A DNA stretch of 64,000 nt from Phellopilus nigrolimitatus (Eukaryota > Basidiomycota > Agaricomycetes > Hymenochaetales > Hymenochaetaceae). This document shows positions 12,820 to 23,100 of the stretch, piece after piece. The stretch spans positions 186,001 through 250,000 of the forward strand of contig JAJOHG010000036.1 of the NCBI GenBank assembly GCA_021029095.1. The letters are read 5' to 3'. A program made the position numbers and the translations under genes. A model generated the notes under the pieces. The model ran no database searches and was not told the DNA's origin. It saw nothing but the letters and a program-made list of their open reading frames with translations. Position 1 is the stretch's first letter, and every line of letters begins with the position of its first letter.

Positions 12820-14605
12820 TTACGCTCGAGCCGGCCAAGTTTCGGGGTAAAAGATGGCGTTCTTGTACTTCTTCTTAATCTCGGCCAGGAGCCACCAACC
12901 TGGAGTGCAATAGGTGACGTGGTTGCTGGTCGAACCGCCTTTGTTGTGGCCCGAGTGGAGTTGGCCGACGATGTACGCTTTGCCGTCCCTCATATGCCAA
13001 ACGAGGGATCCCGAGTCTCCCTTGGCAGAGAAGACTTCGGTGGCCTTGTTTCCAGAATTGTAGATGGCGAGCTCCCTGGACACGACGCCAGCTGCGTTGA
13101 AAGTGAACGATTCCAGGCCGGCGTAGCGACCAACGGTGAGGTCGGTGGTGTTCCCATCCTTGCCGACCAGTAAGGCATCGCTCGCCTTGAATGTCGAACT
13201 CTGCAGGGAAGGCGAGGTCTTCCTTCGAGGCGCAGCCGGAAATCTTCAGCTTCCTCCCCGAGGGATACTTGAACGTGGTCGCTCCACCAGCCACAGGATA
13301 GAACATCGCTGTTAACTCCGGAGCAGGAAACTTGGATCCTAAATGAGGGTTGAGTTCGTCGGACGAGGGATATGCGAGAAAGATAAGTCAAAACGCACCA
13401 AGATCGACCACGTTGCCTTCAAAGGCACCCTTGACCTTCGCCTCCGCAGCCACGAAAACGCTCCAGTCTGCCGTGTATCGTGTGCTGCCTTCGTCAACCT
13501 CGATTTTCGGAGCATATTCGACGTGACCGATGTTGCGCTGCAGCTTGATATTGGACCAATATTTGGTCGCTTCGTCGTGGAGGCGCTCGAGGCTAGCGAT
13601 GGCTTTGTTTTCATCTTCTAGTTTGCTTCGATTCCACTCCAGATCTTCCGTAGTATCCGGGCCCTGGTTCTCCTGCGCTTGGAGCCTGGCGATGTCTTGG
13701 GCGTAAATGTTAGCGAAAAAGACGTGGTCAGCAACGGCCTTGGTGATCTCGTCGAGGCCGCGCTGGAACCGGCGCATTCCGCAGACGCGGACATGGTCCC
13801 TGGCTGCGCCGCCCTTGAGAGAGTAGTCGACGGTGGTATCCTTGCGGAGGACGTGGCAGTTGCTGAGGCCGTAGACTTTATTGCTGGGTTTACCGTCGTT
13901 GGTTTTGTTCTCGAGAAACCAAAGGGTAAGTGTGCCCTGGGAGTCGTCATCCTCCATATCTTCGGTGGTTAGGGGAACCGCGAGAAGAGAAGTGAGGAAT
14001 CGGCGGACGTAGTGGGTGGCATCGCGGTCGGAGGCATGTCGCAAAAGCGGGGGGCCAGCCAGCCACTGCGGGACTGCCTCCCTCCATTCTACGACAATGT
14101 CCTTGACATTGTTCTTCTGCAAAAGGGCGAGGATCGCCTGAGAGACATCGTGGGCGGTGTCGGGGGAGGTAGAACCGGGTTCGACTCCAATCCATACAAC
14201 GACCGGACCGAGACGCCCCTTGCCCCCCTCTCCCGGCTCAGCGTGTGTGAGGAAGCGGGCTGGGTCAATGGAGGTGCACTTGATATTTCGCGCAACGATG
14301 ATGTCGACAATCAGGGGACCGACAGTGTCCCAGGCCTTATTCAGCGAGGTATCGAAGGTCCCGTAGACTGATTTGACGGGGATGTGAGCGAATCTGCCGG
14401 CGGGCTTGGGGAATGGTGTAGTGAGGTAGTCGGAACGGTACACGAGTTCCGGGTGATCGTCGTCCCCAGTAATGCCGTTGTAGTAGGTGGCCCTCTCGTA
14501 GGCGTCGGGACCATGTCCAGACGCCATGGTCGCCTCGCTGTCGAAGGTGAGGGCAGAAAAGTTGGACGTCACGGTTGTGTCACTTAAGACCGGGGAGCCA
14601 GGCAA
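12820..14605 (-). CDS. Chymotrypsin-fold serine-protease-like protein with an apparent +1 frameshift
   Basis: A large cytosolic-looking protein (no signal peptide) starting at 14605 (MPGSPVLSDTTVTSNFSALT). The N-terminal ~220 residues match no family I recognise. The C-terminal half has the order of a trypsin-like peptidase: His in YGLSNCHVLR (codon 13853-13855), Asp in TADWSVF (13466-13468), and Ser in SAKGDSGSLVW (13012-13014), followed by IVGQLHSG. An intron with donor after DLG joins to SKFPAPELTAMFYPVAGGAT. The frame breaks near 13171-13175: upstream reads EFDIQGERCL, downstream continues as LVGKDGNTTDLTVGRYAGLE in the next frame. Dropping one base there gives a continuous protein, so this is either a real inactivating insertion or a sequence error. 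A coiled-coil-like segment (SKLEDENKAIASLERLHDEA) lies between His and Asp. Substrate is unknown. Confidence 0.65.
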
Positions 14606-15128
14606 GGGGGGCGAGTTGGGGCTCTTGTATTGCGAGCCCTGGGCGTTGATACTCTAGAGAATCTGCAATAGAATACCGGCTCAGTCTAGACGGTACAAGA
14701 CTCTATATATTGTGTCTAGCTACCTGCAATAGAATACCGGCTGATTACAGGTAGTCAATAAAAGACTAAACTCTATGGGCAATAGGATATACGTACCTCA
14801 GTCTAGACGGTACAAGACTGAGGTGCGCATATAGACAGAAAAATTGTAAATAGTCAGCCGCTCCGCGGGTCACATAATATGAGACAAAAATAAAAGAGGA
14901 AATACGTTGCCACCGACACGCGAGCTGCTTAGTCATCGTCTATATTCTCAACAGGGAGAGCTCTGGACGGGTAAGGTGGTATAGATGCGGAAAGGTTAAA
15001 ACTTAAAAGGACTCGCTCAGATTCGGCTGATCTCACGCGGCTCACAGGCTTTGTCATCAACCGCTTCACTCCTGTCCCCGCCTCCTCTATCCCCGCCTCT
15101 TCTGTCTTCGCCGCCGTCGACGGCAACG
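14606..15128. other. Intergenic region with interleaved short repeats
   Basis: Spacer between the protease-like gene and the importin pseudogene. Its left part holds the repeats listed separately. A 72-codon minus ORF (14929-15147, ending VENIDDD) is open, but it lacks recognisable features and overlaps the pseudogene start, so it is not called. Confidence 0.4.
14663..14819. repeat. Two interleaved pairs of direct repeats
   Basis: A 19-bp unit CTGCAATAGAATACCGGCT occurs at 14663-14681 and 14724-14742. A 22-bp unit starting TCAGTCTAGACGGTACAAGA occurs at 14681-14702 and 14798-14819. The two pairs overlap in the first array and separate in the second, suggesting a partial duplication with later rearrangement. 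No element was identified. Confidence 0.75.
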
Positions 15129-18100
15129 ATGAGCTCACAGCCCACAATTGTAAGCTGATTTTATTGCGATTTCTTTCTATTTCTTTCGATTTTTTACCTT
15201 AAAATGCTGGTATTTATTTGCTTTTGAAGGTTTGAATGCACTTTCCGGACCCTACGACTCCAGAAAAGCGCCCGTCAGAACTCGCAAACGAGGCACAGAC
15301 AACTACAACCCAAAACGCGGCCGGTATCGGGTTCAAGAACGCGTTGAGCGTATGCGTATGTGTCTCACTGCGGCTTTCACATTCCTCCAATTCTCAATGC
15401 TAAAGCACATCGTTCAGGAATCCACCCGCCAACTAGACTACTCCGACCGATGGCTCGCCCTTCCAGCAGAGTCGAAGGAGTAGGTGAAACGAGGTCACTT
15501 ACAGCAAGCCGGCGACGTTGCGGCCCAGGTTGTTGCTGCGATCGACGCCGTAGAGCTCCCCAACAACCCATGGCCCGAAGATCATCGAGATCCTGCCTCG
15601 CTTTATGGACAGTCCCGACGATGCGAGCCCGAAGACCGCGTCTCTCCAGGCGATTGGGTACATTTGTGAGTCTATCGTACGTATATAGTTTTCTTTTCAT
15701 GCTCGCTCTAATTTTCGCTTAGAAACCCGAGATATTGACCATGCGACTTGCTGAGATCCTGATGGCTGTCACACATGGTGCCCGCAAGGAGTAGCCTTCG
15801 GTCGAAATTTAGCTTGCCGCCATCAACACTCTTTACAATTCCATAGAGGTTGTTCGCGACAACTTCGCGCGCGAGTATGTGCCGACCGCGTTCTTTTTTC
15901 AGCGCTTAAACTGATTTTTCTCGTGTAGGGTGAGCGCAATTACATTATGCAAGTCGTGTATGATGTGACACGAAGCCCGTCTGTACCCGCGCAAATCGGT
16001 GTGTTTGAGTGTCTTGTCCGAAATTCGTATTATGTTTTATATGGAACGCGTGCTCTTTCATGTGTGTATGGGGTATTCAACATCAAATGGGCTTCTGTCC
16101 TCGACACTAATCTCAATTATCTATTTAGTTAACTGTTCTTGACATGAAACACGAGCATCTCGTTACAAGCCGTTGAATTCTGGTTGACTGTACGCGAGGA
16201 AGAAATAGAGCTGGCCATCGAAGCCGAAGAGGTGCGTTTTCCGCCTTCCCTAACCCTGAGAACGCGGTATCTGATTTGTTTCTCTAAGCTGTGGAATACA
16301 TTGAAGCACCGGTGACCGAATCCAAGAACTTCGCAAAATGCACCACTTAAGATCATCCCCGTTCTGCTTGGTTTACTGACTCGGCAAGACGGCGATGCCG
16401 ATGAGGATGTATGGAGCGTGCCAATGGCGGCGGCCACCTGCCTCGCGTTGCTCGCCCAGACCATCGCGCACGCTAGTCGTGCCGACCGTAGTCCTGTTCA
16501 TCGGGGCGAACATCAAGGCCGCCAACTGGCACCAACGCGAGGCAGCTGTGATGACGTTTTGGCTCAATTCTCGATGGGCCGGCCGACGGTACTCACACCG
16601 CTCGTCACTCAGGCTGCCGATCCTCATCGACATCACGCGGGACGAGAACTTGCTCGTGAAGGATACCATTGCGTGGACGCTTGGCCGTATCTATGACCTG
16701 CTTGTCTTCGCACTCAGGCCCGATGAGCATCTCCATCCGCTCGTTTCCGCATTTGCGAACGCGTTCGAAGACAAGTCCGCGAATCGTCACAGACTGCTGT
16801 TGGGCAGCTTATGAACCTCAGCTTGGTTCGTTCTACGAGGAGGAAGGCGCAACGTTGAGCAGCGGCCCGCTCGCACCGTATTACGAAGGCATCGTGACTG
16901 CCTTACTTCGTGTCACTGACGGGTAAGTGCAAAAAAGACTTAATCTCTCATGTCAGTTAACTTAATTTATTGCAGGACTGACAACGAGTCCAACCTCCGT
17001 ACGTCTGCGTACGAGCGCTGGCGTCGTATGTTACGCACGCTGGCCCTGAGTCGATCACCGTAGTCCAGAATACGGCTCTCGCTACTTTGTCGCGCATGGA
17101 GCAACTCCTCGGCATGCAGAACCAGCTCCTCGGCATTGACGATCGCAACAACTGCATGAGCTAACCTCTGCAGCGTTTTGATCGTGCGTTCCTATTTCTA
17201 AATATTAACTCGTTAAAAAGATGGTGTAGATGCTAATACTAAGATAATTGCTTGCGATCCAGAGCGTTGTCCGCAAGCTTGGCGATGGCATTGAGCCTTT
17301 GGCGGACCAAATATTGACCGTCTCGTTGGATCTTATCCAGTCTAGCAAGACATCAACCGTGCTTGAAGATGCTTTCCTCGTCGTGGGCACCATGGCCGCC
17401 GCCCTCGAAGTTCTCGCCCTATATCCAAGCCTTCTTGCCATTCCTCTACCCGGCACTCAAGGCGCATGAGGACACGCAGCTGTGCACAGTCGCGATCGGT
17501 GTCACCGGTGACATCTCGCGCGCGCTTGGCGAGCAAAGCGTGTAGTATGCTGGTCCATTCATGTCGGTGCTGCTCGAGAGCCTGTCAAGCGAGACGCTTA
17601 ACCGCAACGTGAAGATCCCGATCCTGTCGTGCTTCGGCGACATCGCGCTCGCGATTGGCCCGGGTTTCGAGCCGTATCTTGACCATACCATGAATGTCCT
17701 GCGCCAGGCAGGATCAATCATGCCGAACCCCGTGGGTGTTTTGACCCTTGAATTTTAAAAAGCAGTATCTAACAACTGATTGGTATAGATGGACTATGAG
17801 CTCGTGGACTACGTCTCCCAGCTCCGCGAAGGCATCCTTGAGGCATACACTGGTACCGTGACGGGCCTGAAAAATACTGAGAAAGGTAAGCCGTCGATTC
17901 ACCTAAAAAAAGAGTCAAACAAGAAATGACGATTCATATTCCACAGTGCAACTTCTGCTTCCCCACGTACAATCGATGCTGGAGCTCGCGCAACGATGTC
18001 TCGCAGATGAGGAGCGGCCCGAGTCTGTTGTCAGGCTGTCTTTGGGCCTTGTGGGCGACCTTGCGGACGCCTTCCCGAACGGCGAAATCAAGCAGCTTCT

Positions 18101-18274
18101 ACTGGCGGAATGGCTGGCGCAGATACTGCGAAGTTGTCCAGCGATACGAAGAAAACGTTGCGCTGGGCTCGTGAGGTGAATACCATTTTAAAAATTTCCT
18201 TCCTTAATTCAATGATGTTTTGTAACTGATCATATGTTTTCTCTTTGAAGATGGTCAAGCGCGCTACGGCATAA
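15129..18274 (+). pseudogene. Importin beta-1 (karyopherin beta, Kap95) pseudogene, introns retained
   Basis: Importin beta carries NLS cargo through the nuclear pore. Homology runs nearly full length: AAGIGFKNALS, LDYSDRWLALPAESKE, AGDVAAQVVAAIDAVELPNN, SLQAIGYICESI, LAAINTLYNSIEVVRDNFAR, PMAAATCLALLAQTIA, KDTIAWTLGRIYDLL, FMSVLLESLSSETLNRNVKI, CFGDIALAIGPGFEPYLDHT, MDYELVDYVSQLREGILEAY and the C-terminal WAREMVKRATA with stop 18272-18274. It is clearly inactive. In-frame TAG codons lie at about 15481, 15793 and 15811, a segment is missing after 15500, and frameshifts occur near 15590 and 16480. Introns with good splice sites persist, for example in front of MVKRATA, so this is a DNA-level duplicate, not a processed copy. 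Because importin beta is essential, a working copy should exist elsewhere in the genome. Confidence 0.88.
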
Positions 18275-18414
18275 AATTTGTTTCTTGGACAGAAAACATG
18301 CAGAATGCGCAAAAGTTGGATCCTCGCATGGGCCTTACGCTATTGACCAACGCATTGCTACCGCGCTGAGGTGCTCAGTCTCTTGGACATCTGATTACAC
18401 GCTCTAGTGGTACT

Positions 18415-18942
18415 GCGCCAAGTTCGTCCTACACCTCGCAGAGAACCAGGCGCGCACGAATGTGGGCGAGGAGCCCGGCATGCGCGAGACGCTGGAGAAG
18501 AGAGAACAGCGCCGGAGGCACCCGGGCGACTTCTTGATCGACCAGAGCGAGCTGAACGATGTCCTGTCCCCCCGCGTTGCGCCGGCTGTTCAACGACGCG
18601 CTCACGGTGAACTCGACAGCGTTCGAGGACGAGGACAGCAAGACTGGCGTATGCGCGTTTGTGGAGTGCAAAACGGAGACGGTGCTGCTGCGCTTCGTAC
18701 AGAAGCTCGGGCGGGCAGACTACGGCAAGACGCCCGCAGACGTGGACGTCGTGCAGATACTCCCGCTCAGCTCGGGGCGCAAGGTTAGCGAGGTTCTTGA
18801 TTCGACCCGCTCTGCCAAATTTGAGAAAAATTCCGGACGGAAAGCAGCCGTGTCCGTAAACTCGACTATCGCCATTGCCTTTGCTCTTCGGATAGCCACA
18901 ACCTTACACTCTCGTCAGTGCCGGGAGACCCTAGGAGGCTAG
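18415..18942 (+). pseudogene. Unrecognised coding remnant with a homopolymer frameshift
   Basis: The reading frame gives KFVLHLAENQARTNVGEEPG and DFLIDQSELNDVLSP to about 18574, then continues one frame over as ALRRLFNDALTVNSTAFEDE, VCAFVECKTETVLLRFVQKL and DVDVVQILPLSSGRK. The switch falls in a run of six C at about 18570-18575. One C fewer would join the frames. GC-rich codon use and conserved-looking sequence argue that this was a real exon of some protein, but I cannot name the family. It lies between the importin and LAA1 remnants, in the same orientation. Confidence 0.5.
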
Positions 18943-18960
18943 CAAATAGCGACCACTGTC

Positions 18961-19723
18961 GTTGTTTCTAAAGGTGGATCCAGAATCTCTCTACATCAAC
19001 TTAAAGCACTGAGAATCAACTCTCAGGATGCGTTAATCAGTGGCGATCATGTTCTCCGTTTAGCGTCGAGCGAGACTTTAGGCCGCCTCGCGAGTCTATC
19101 TGGAACAAACTTCCTTACATCTCAAGTGAAAATGCTCGTCGATCAGGTCGTCAACAACCGTGATCCGTACGCCAGAGCTGGATGTGCTTTGGCCTTTGGC
19201 TCAATATACACCCACGTCGGAGGCATTGCTGCTGGGCCGCTCCTCAAGACCACAATCAACGTGCTAATGTCGTTGGGAAATGATCCGCATCCTGTTGTAC
19301 ACTTCTGGGTACTGAGTGCGCTGGCACAGGTTGTAAATGCCGCTAGTCTCGCGTATGCGCCGTTCGTTTCGAGCACTCTAGGAATGCTATTTAATATTTA
19401 CTTGCTTAAGACACATGAGCCTGATGGCGGCACAGTGACCAATACGAACATTAAAGGGAATTATCCAGTGTACCAGGTCGTCTGCCAGCTCATTGACGCT
19501 GTCGTTGCGGTTCTTGGGCCAGATATTAAAGAGTCTGCACGGACGCGCAACTTGGTACTGAATCTCGTCCACGAGTTCGCTACTGAGCTGGATGAGGGTA
19601 TCTGCGTGGAGGCAATCAAGTGTATCCAGCACCTGCTAATGTTCACGCCCGATCATGTTGATATTTCCGATTTGGTCAATCAGCTGCGAGCGCATCTCGC
19701 TTCTCCACGCCGTCCGCTCAAGT
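18961..19723 (+). pseudogene. LAA1/HEATR5-like HEAT-repeat protein, 5' fragment (interrupted by retrotransposon)
   Basis: LAA1 (HEATR5 in animals) is a very large HEAT-repeat partner of the AP-1 clathrin adaptor. This piece reads HVLRLASSETLGRLASLSGT, NFLTSQVKMLVDQVVNNRDP, RAGCALAFGSIYTHVGGIAA, NDPHPVVHFWVLSALAQVV, LVLNLVHEFATELDEGICVE and HLASPRRPLK. It is only a few hundred residues of a protein of about 2,000, so the copy was partial before the insertion. The frame is open across the piece. The family 1 composite insertion begins at 19724 directly after the TSD CAAGT (19719-19723). The coding frame resumes at 26515. Confidence 0.82.
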
Positions 19724-19880
19724 TATTGGATATAGTATGATCTTGGACACTTTATTTCCTTTTATTATTTTGCGTACCAGGTGACTTGAACTCCTGACTT
19801 GTTGTTCTGCGTCACCTGACATGTTGATGTATTACATAATGCTTCCCTTGAAGCGGCAGAGTCCATGGATGGTGCTCTCT
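19724..19880 (+). repeat. Truncated family 1 LTR (left end of composite)
   Basis: Begins with the family terminus TATTGGATATAG and matches the first 157 bp of the 278-bp LTR, stopping after GGTGCTCTCT where the inverted LTR begins. Confidence 0.88.
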
Positions 19881-20158
19881 TGTGAGGCGGAGTGGTCTCA
19901 CAACAAACACAGACAATGACCTGAGTCCAATGGATGAGTGCAAAAGATAATATATTAAGGAAACTAAACATGCCTGAGTCCAATGGATGAGTGCAAAAGA
20001 TAGAGAGCACCATCCATGGACTCTGCCGCTTCAAGGGAAGCATTACATAATACATCAACATGTCAGGTGACGCAGAACAACAAGTCAGGAGTTCAAGTCA
20101 CCCGGTACGCAAAATAATAAAAGGAAATAAAGTGTCCAAGATCATACTATATCCAATA
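19881..20158 (-). repeat. Family 1 LTR (3' LTR of minus element)
   Basis: 278 bp from TGTGAGGCGGAG to CTATATCCAATA on the plus strand, that is TATTGG...CCTCACA in element orientation. It carries two copies of a 53-bp unit containing GCACTCATCCATTGGACTCA. Confidence 0.92.
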
Positions 20159-20167
20159 CTCCCCCCT
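20159..20167 (-). other. Polypurine tract
   Basis: CTCCCCCCT on the plus strand (AGGGGGGAG in element sense) directly abuts the 3' LTR, the standard position for second-strand priming. Confidence 0.75.
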
Positions 20168-20186
20168 GATCTGACACGCCTGTCAA

Positions 20187-23100
20187 TCACAGAAGACCTA
20201 GCATGCCACGCATCTCAATCACCTTCACGCGTCCAAGTGCCTTGGTCATGATGTCAGCCGGCATAGACTTGGTGGGGAGGTAGCGAATGTCAATAAGACC
20301 CGACTCAACCACATCGCGCAGCCAATAGTGCCGCAAGTCCAGGTGCTTCATCCGTCCATGGTGTTCAGGGTTCCTGGCAACAGCAAGGGCAGACTGGTTG
20401 TCCACATAGAGTGTGGAGGGCGCATTGAACTCATAGCCAAATTCTGAGAACAAGTTGCGCAACCACATAATCTCCTGACCACCCTGAACAGCAGAGATGT
20501 ATTCCGCTTCAGTGGTGGAGAGAGTGACAATAGTCTGAAGACGACTAGCCCAGCTGATAGCACCAGTTCCCATCTTAACCACCAGGCCGCTTGTAGAGCG
20601 CCTGTCATCCTCATCCCCTCCATGGTCCGCGTCAGTGAATGTGGTGAACAATTCAGACGAGTTCTTGTCAGGCGCATAAGTCAACTTCATGTCTTTGGTA
20701 CCCTGAAGATAACGACACAAGTGCTTTGCAGCCTTCCAGTGAGCAGGACCAGGATTGGAACTGAAGCGCGCAAGAAGTCCAACCGCATATGAGATGTCAG
20801 GACGCGTTGCTACAGCCAGATACATGAGTGCACCAATCAGCTGCCTGTAGGGGACAGTCTTCATGAATGCGATCTCTTCTGGAGTGAGGGGACCCATGGA
20901 CTTGCTGAGACGATGGCCTTCTGGTAGTGGAGTGGAAACCTCGCCGCATCCAGCCATTTCAAAGCGCTCAAGTAAGTCAGTGATGTACTGGCGCTGAGAT
21001 AGGGATAGGGATCGTATTGAGCGGTCTCTCTCAATATGGACACCAAGCAGGAAGGAGGTAGGGCCGAGGTCGCGCAGTTTGAAATGCTTTTCAAGTTCGC
21101 GCTTGACAAACAAGAATTGCTCCTTCGACTTTGCAGCAATGGTCATGTCATCCACATAGACTGGAATGATGATGCGCACATCGTCGCGTCTGTAGACCCA
21201 AATGCTGTTGTCGCAGCGAACCAAAGAGAAGCCCATGCCCTTCAACACAGAGTCGAGTTTCTTGTGCCATTGGCGCCCAGCTTGCTTGAGACCATAGATC
21301 GCCTTAGCAAGCTTAAGCACAAAGCCGGCGCCATAGTACTCCTCAAACCCTTCTGGCTGGTCCATGTAGACATCATGATCCAAGTCACCATTGAGGAACG
21401 CAGTGGAGATGTCAATGCTGAACAACTCCAGGTCCTCAATTGCAGCCAAGGCCAGTATAGCGCGAAGTGCAGCCCACTTGGCAGTAGGAGCAAACACCTG
21501 TGCAAACTCTAAGCCAGGGCGCTGTGAGTAACCCTTTGCCACCAATCGCGCCTTGTGCCTGTCCACTGAGCCATCTGCCTTGCGCTTGAGTTTGAACACC
21601 CACCGACAGCCAATGGCCTTATGACCAGAAGGAAGTCTGACTGGGGTGAAGGTGCCATTCTCAACAAGACTGATAAACTCGTCCATTGCAGCCTGTTCCC
21701 AGAGGGAAGCGTCAGGACGTCCCTTGATGTCTCTCCAGTGTACTGGCTCAGGACCATACTGGGTGCGCACCTCCGCAGAGAAGACATGCTCAAAGCAGTT
21801 TGTAGACTTCAACACATGATTGTGTGCGTCCTCAAAACTGATGTAGCAGTCCTCAAGTGCCGCATTTGCCCCAAAGTCCATAAGCCCAGCAAACATAAGC
21901 GCCTCAGCCTGCATTTCATCCTCAGACATGATGTCTAACTCGTCACTGCGCTCAATCACAGGCTCAGGTGTAGGTGCTGCTGCTGGTGCAGCTGGAGCCC
22001 TAGGAATGCGACGACCTGGATAATCTGCAAGTGGATTAATGACTGCATCTCTGTACCCATGCATGGGACGCGGCTGAGGGCGCCAAGACGTTGAAGGCCA
22101 AGAAGGCGCTTCAGGTGCAGGAGTAGACTCAGGTGCAGGAGTGGGAGCAGGAGGTTCCTTAGGTCGTTTCGCAGGAGGAGGGTGAGCAGAGGGAGAGGAC
22201 ACAGGAGGGTCAGGAGGGACATCAGATGGTGCTCGCTCGCGCTTTACAGCAGGCCGAGTTGGAGTCACTGGAGGTGGTGCAGGGCGAAAAGGAGGAGTGA
22301 CTGGAGCTGGTGGAGGACGAGGAGGAGGAGTGGCAGGACGAGGAGGAAGAGCTGGTGGATTAGCAGGGAGAAGAAGTGGCGGAACATCATCCACATCACC
22401 ATCTCCCCCCTGTTCCGGCACAGCTGTAGTCTCTGGAGGAGTTGGAACGCTTAAGTCAACAGGGGATCTGGTGTTTCCAGGGAACACGCGCTCATCAAAC
22501 TGAGCAGAGTCACTAATGGCCTCTTTGCGCGTTATGGAGTTCCAGAATATCCAGCCTTTGTAGTTCTCAGGGTAACCAATGAAGGAGCATTTTTGCGTGT
22601 GTGACTGGAGCTGTTTGCGCATATCTTTCTTGACATGCACATAGGAGGTGCAGCCAAATACTCGAAAATGCGACACATCCGGCTTGGAATTGTGCCACAG
22701 CTCATAGGGCGTCTTGCCCTGGACAGCAGAAGTAGGAGAGCGATTGTGCACATGAACAAAAGCATTGACCGCATCCCACCAGAAACTGGCAGGCAGGTGT
22801 GCTTCGTTCAGCATGGTGGTAATGCCCTCAGCTAAAGTGCGATTAGCTCGCTCAGCTACTCCATTCTGGTGGGGTTCATCACGAACAGTGTGTTGCCGGT
22901 GAATCCCCTCAGAAATGCAGAATTGCTCCCATGCCTTGGGCATGTATTCTCCTCCCTTGTCATCGCGCGTCGCTTTGATCTTCAGGTTGAGCTGGTTCTC
23001 TGCATGTGCTTTGTAGCGCTTGAAAGCGTCAAATGCATCGCTTTTCTTCTTAAGGGGTATGACTCCCCAGCGCCGACTGTAATCATCAATGAATGTGATC

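Noticed and set aside
14929..15147. 72-codon minus-strand ORF with acidic end
   Set aside because: No domain, no splice support, overlaps the importin pseudogene start; probably chance.
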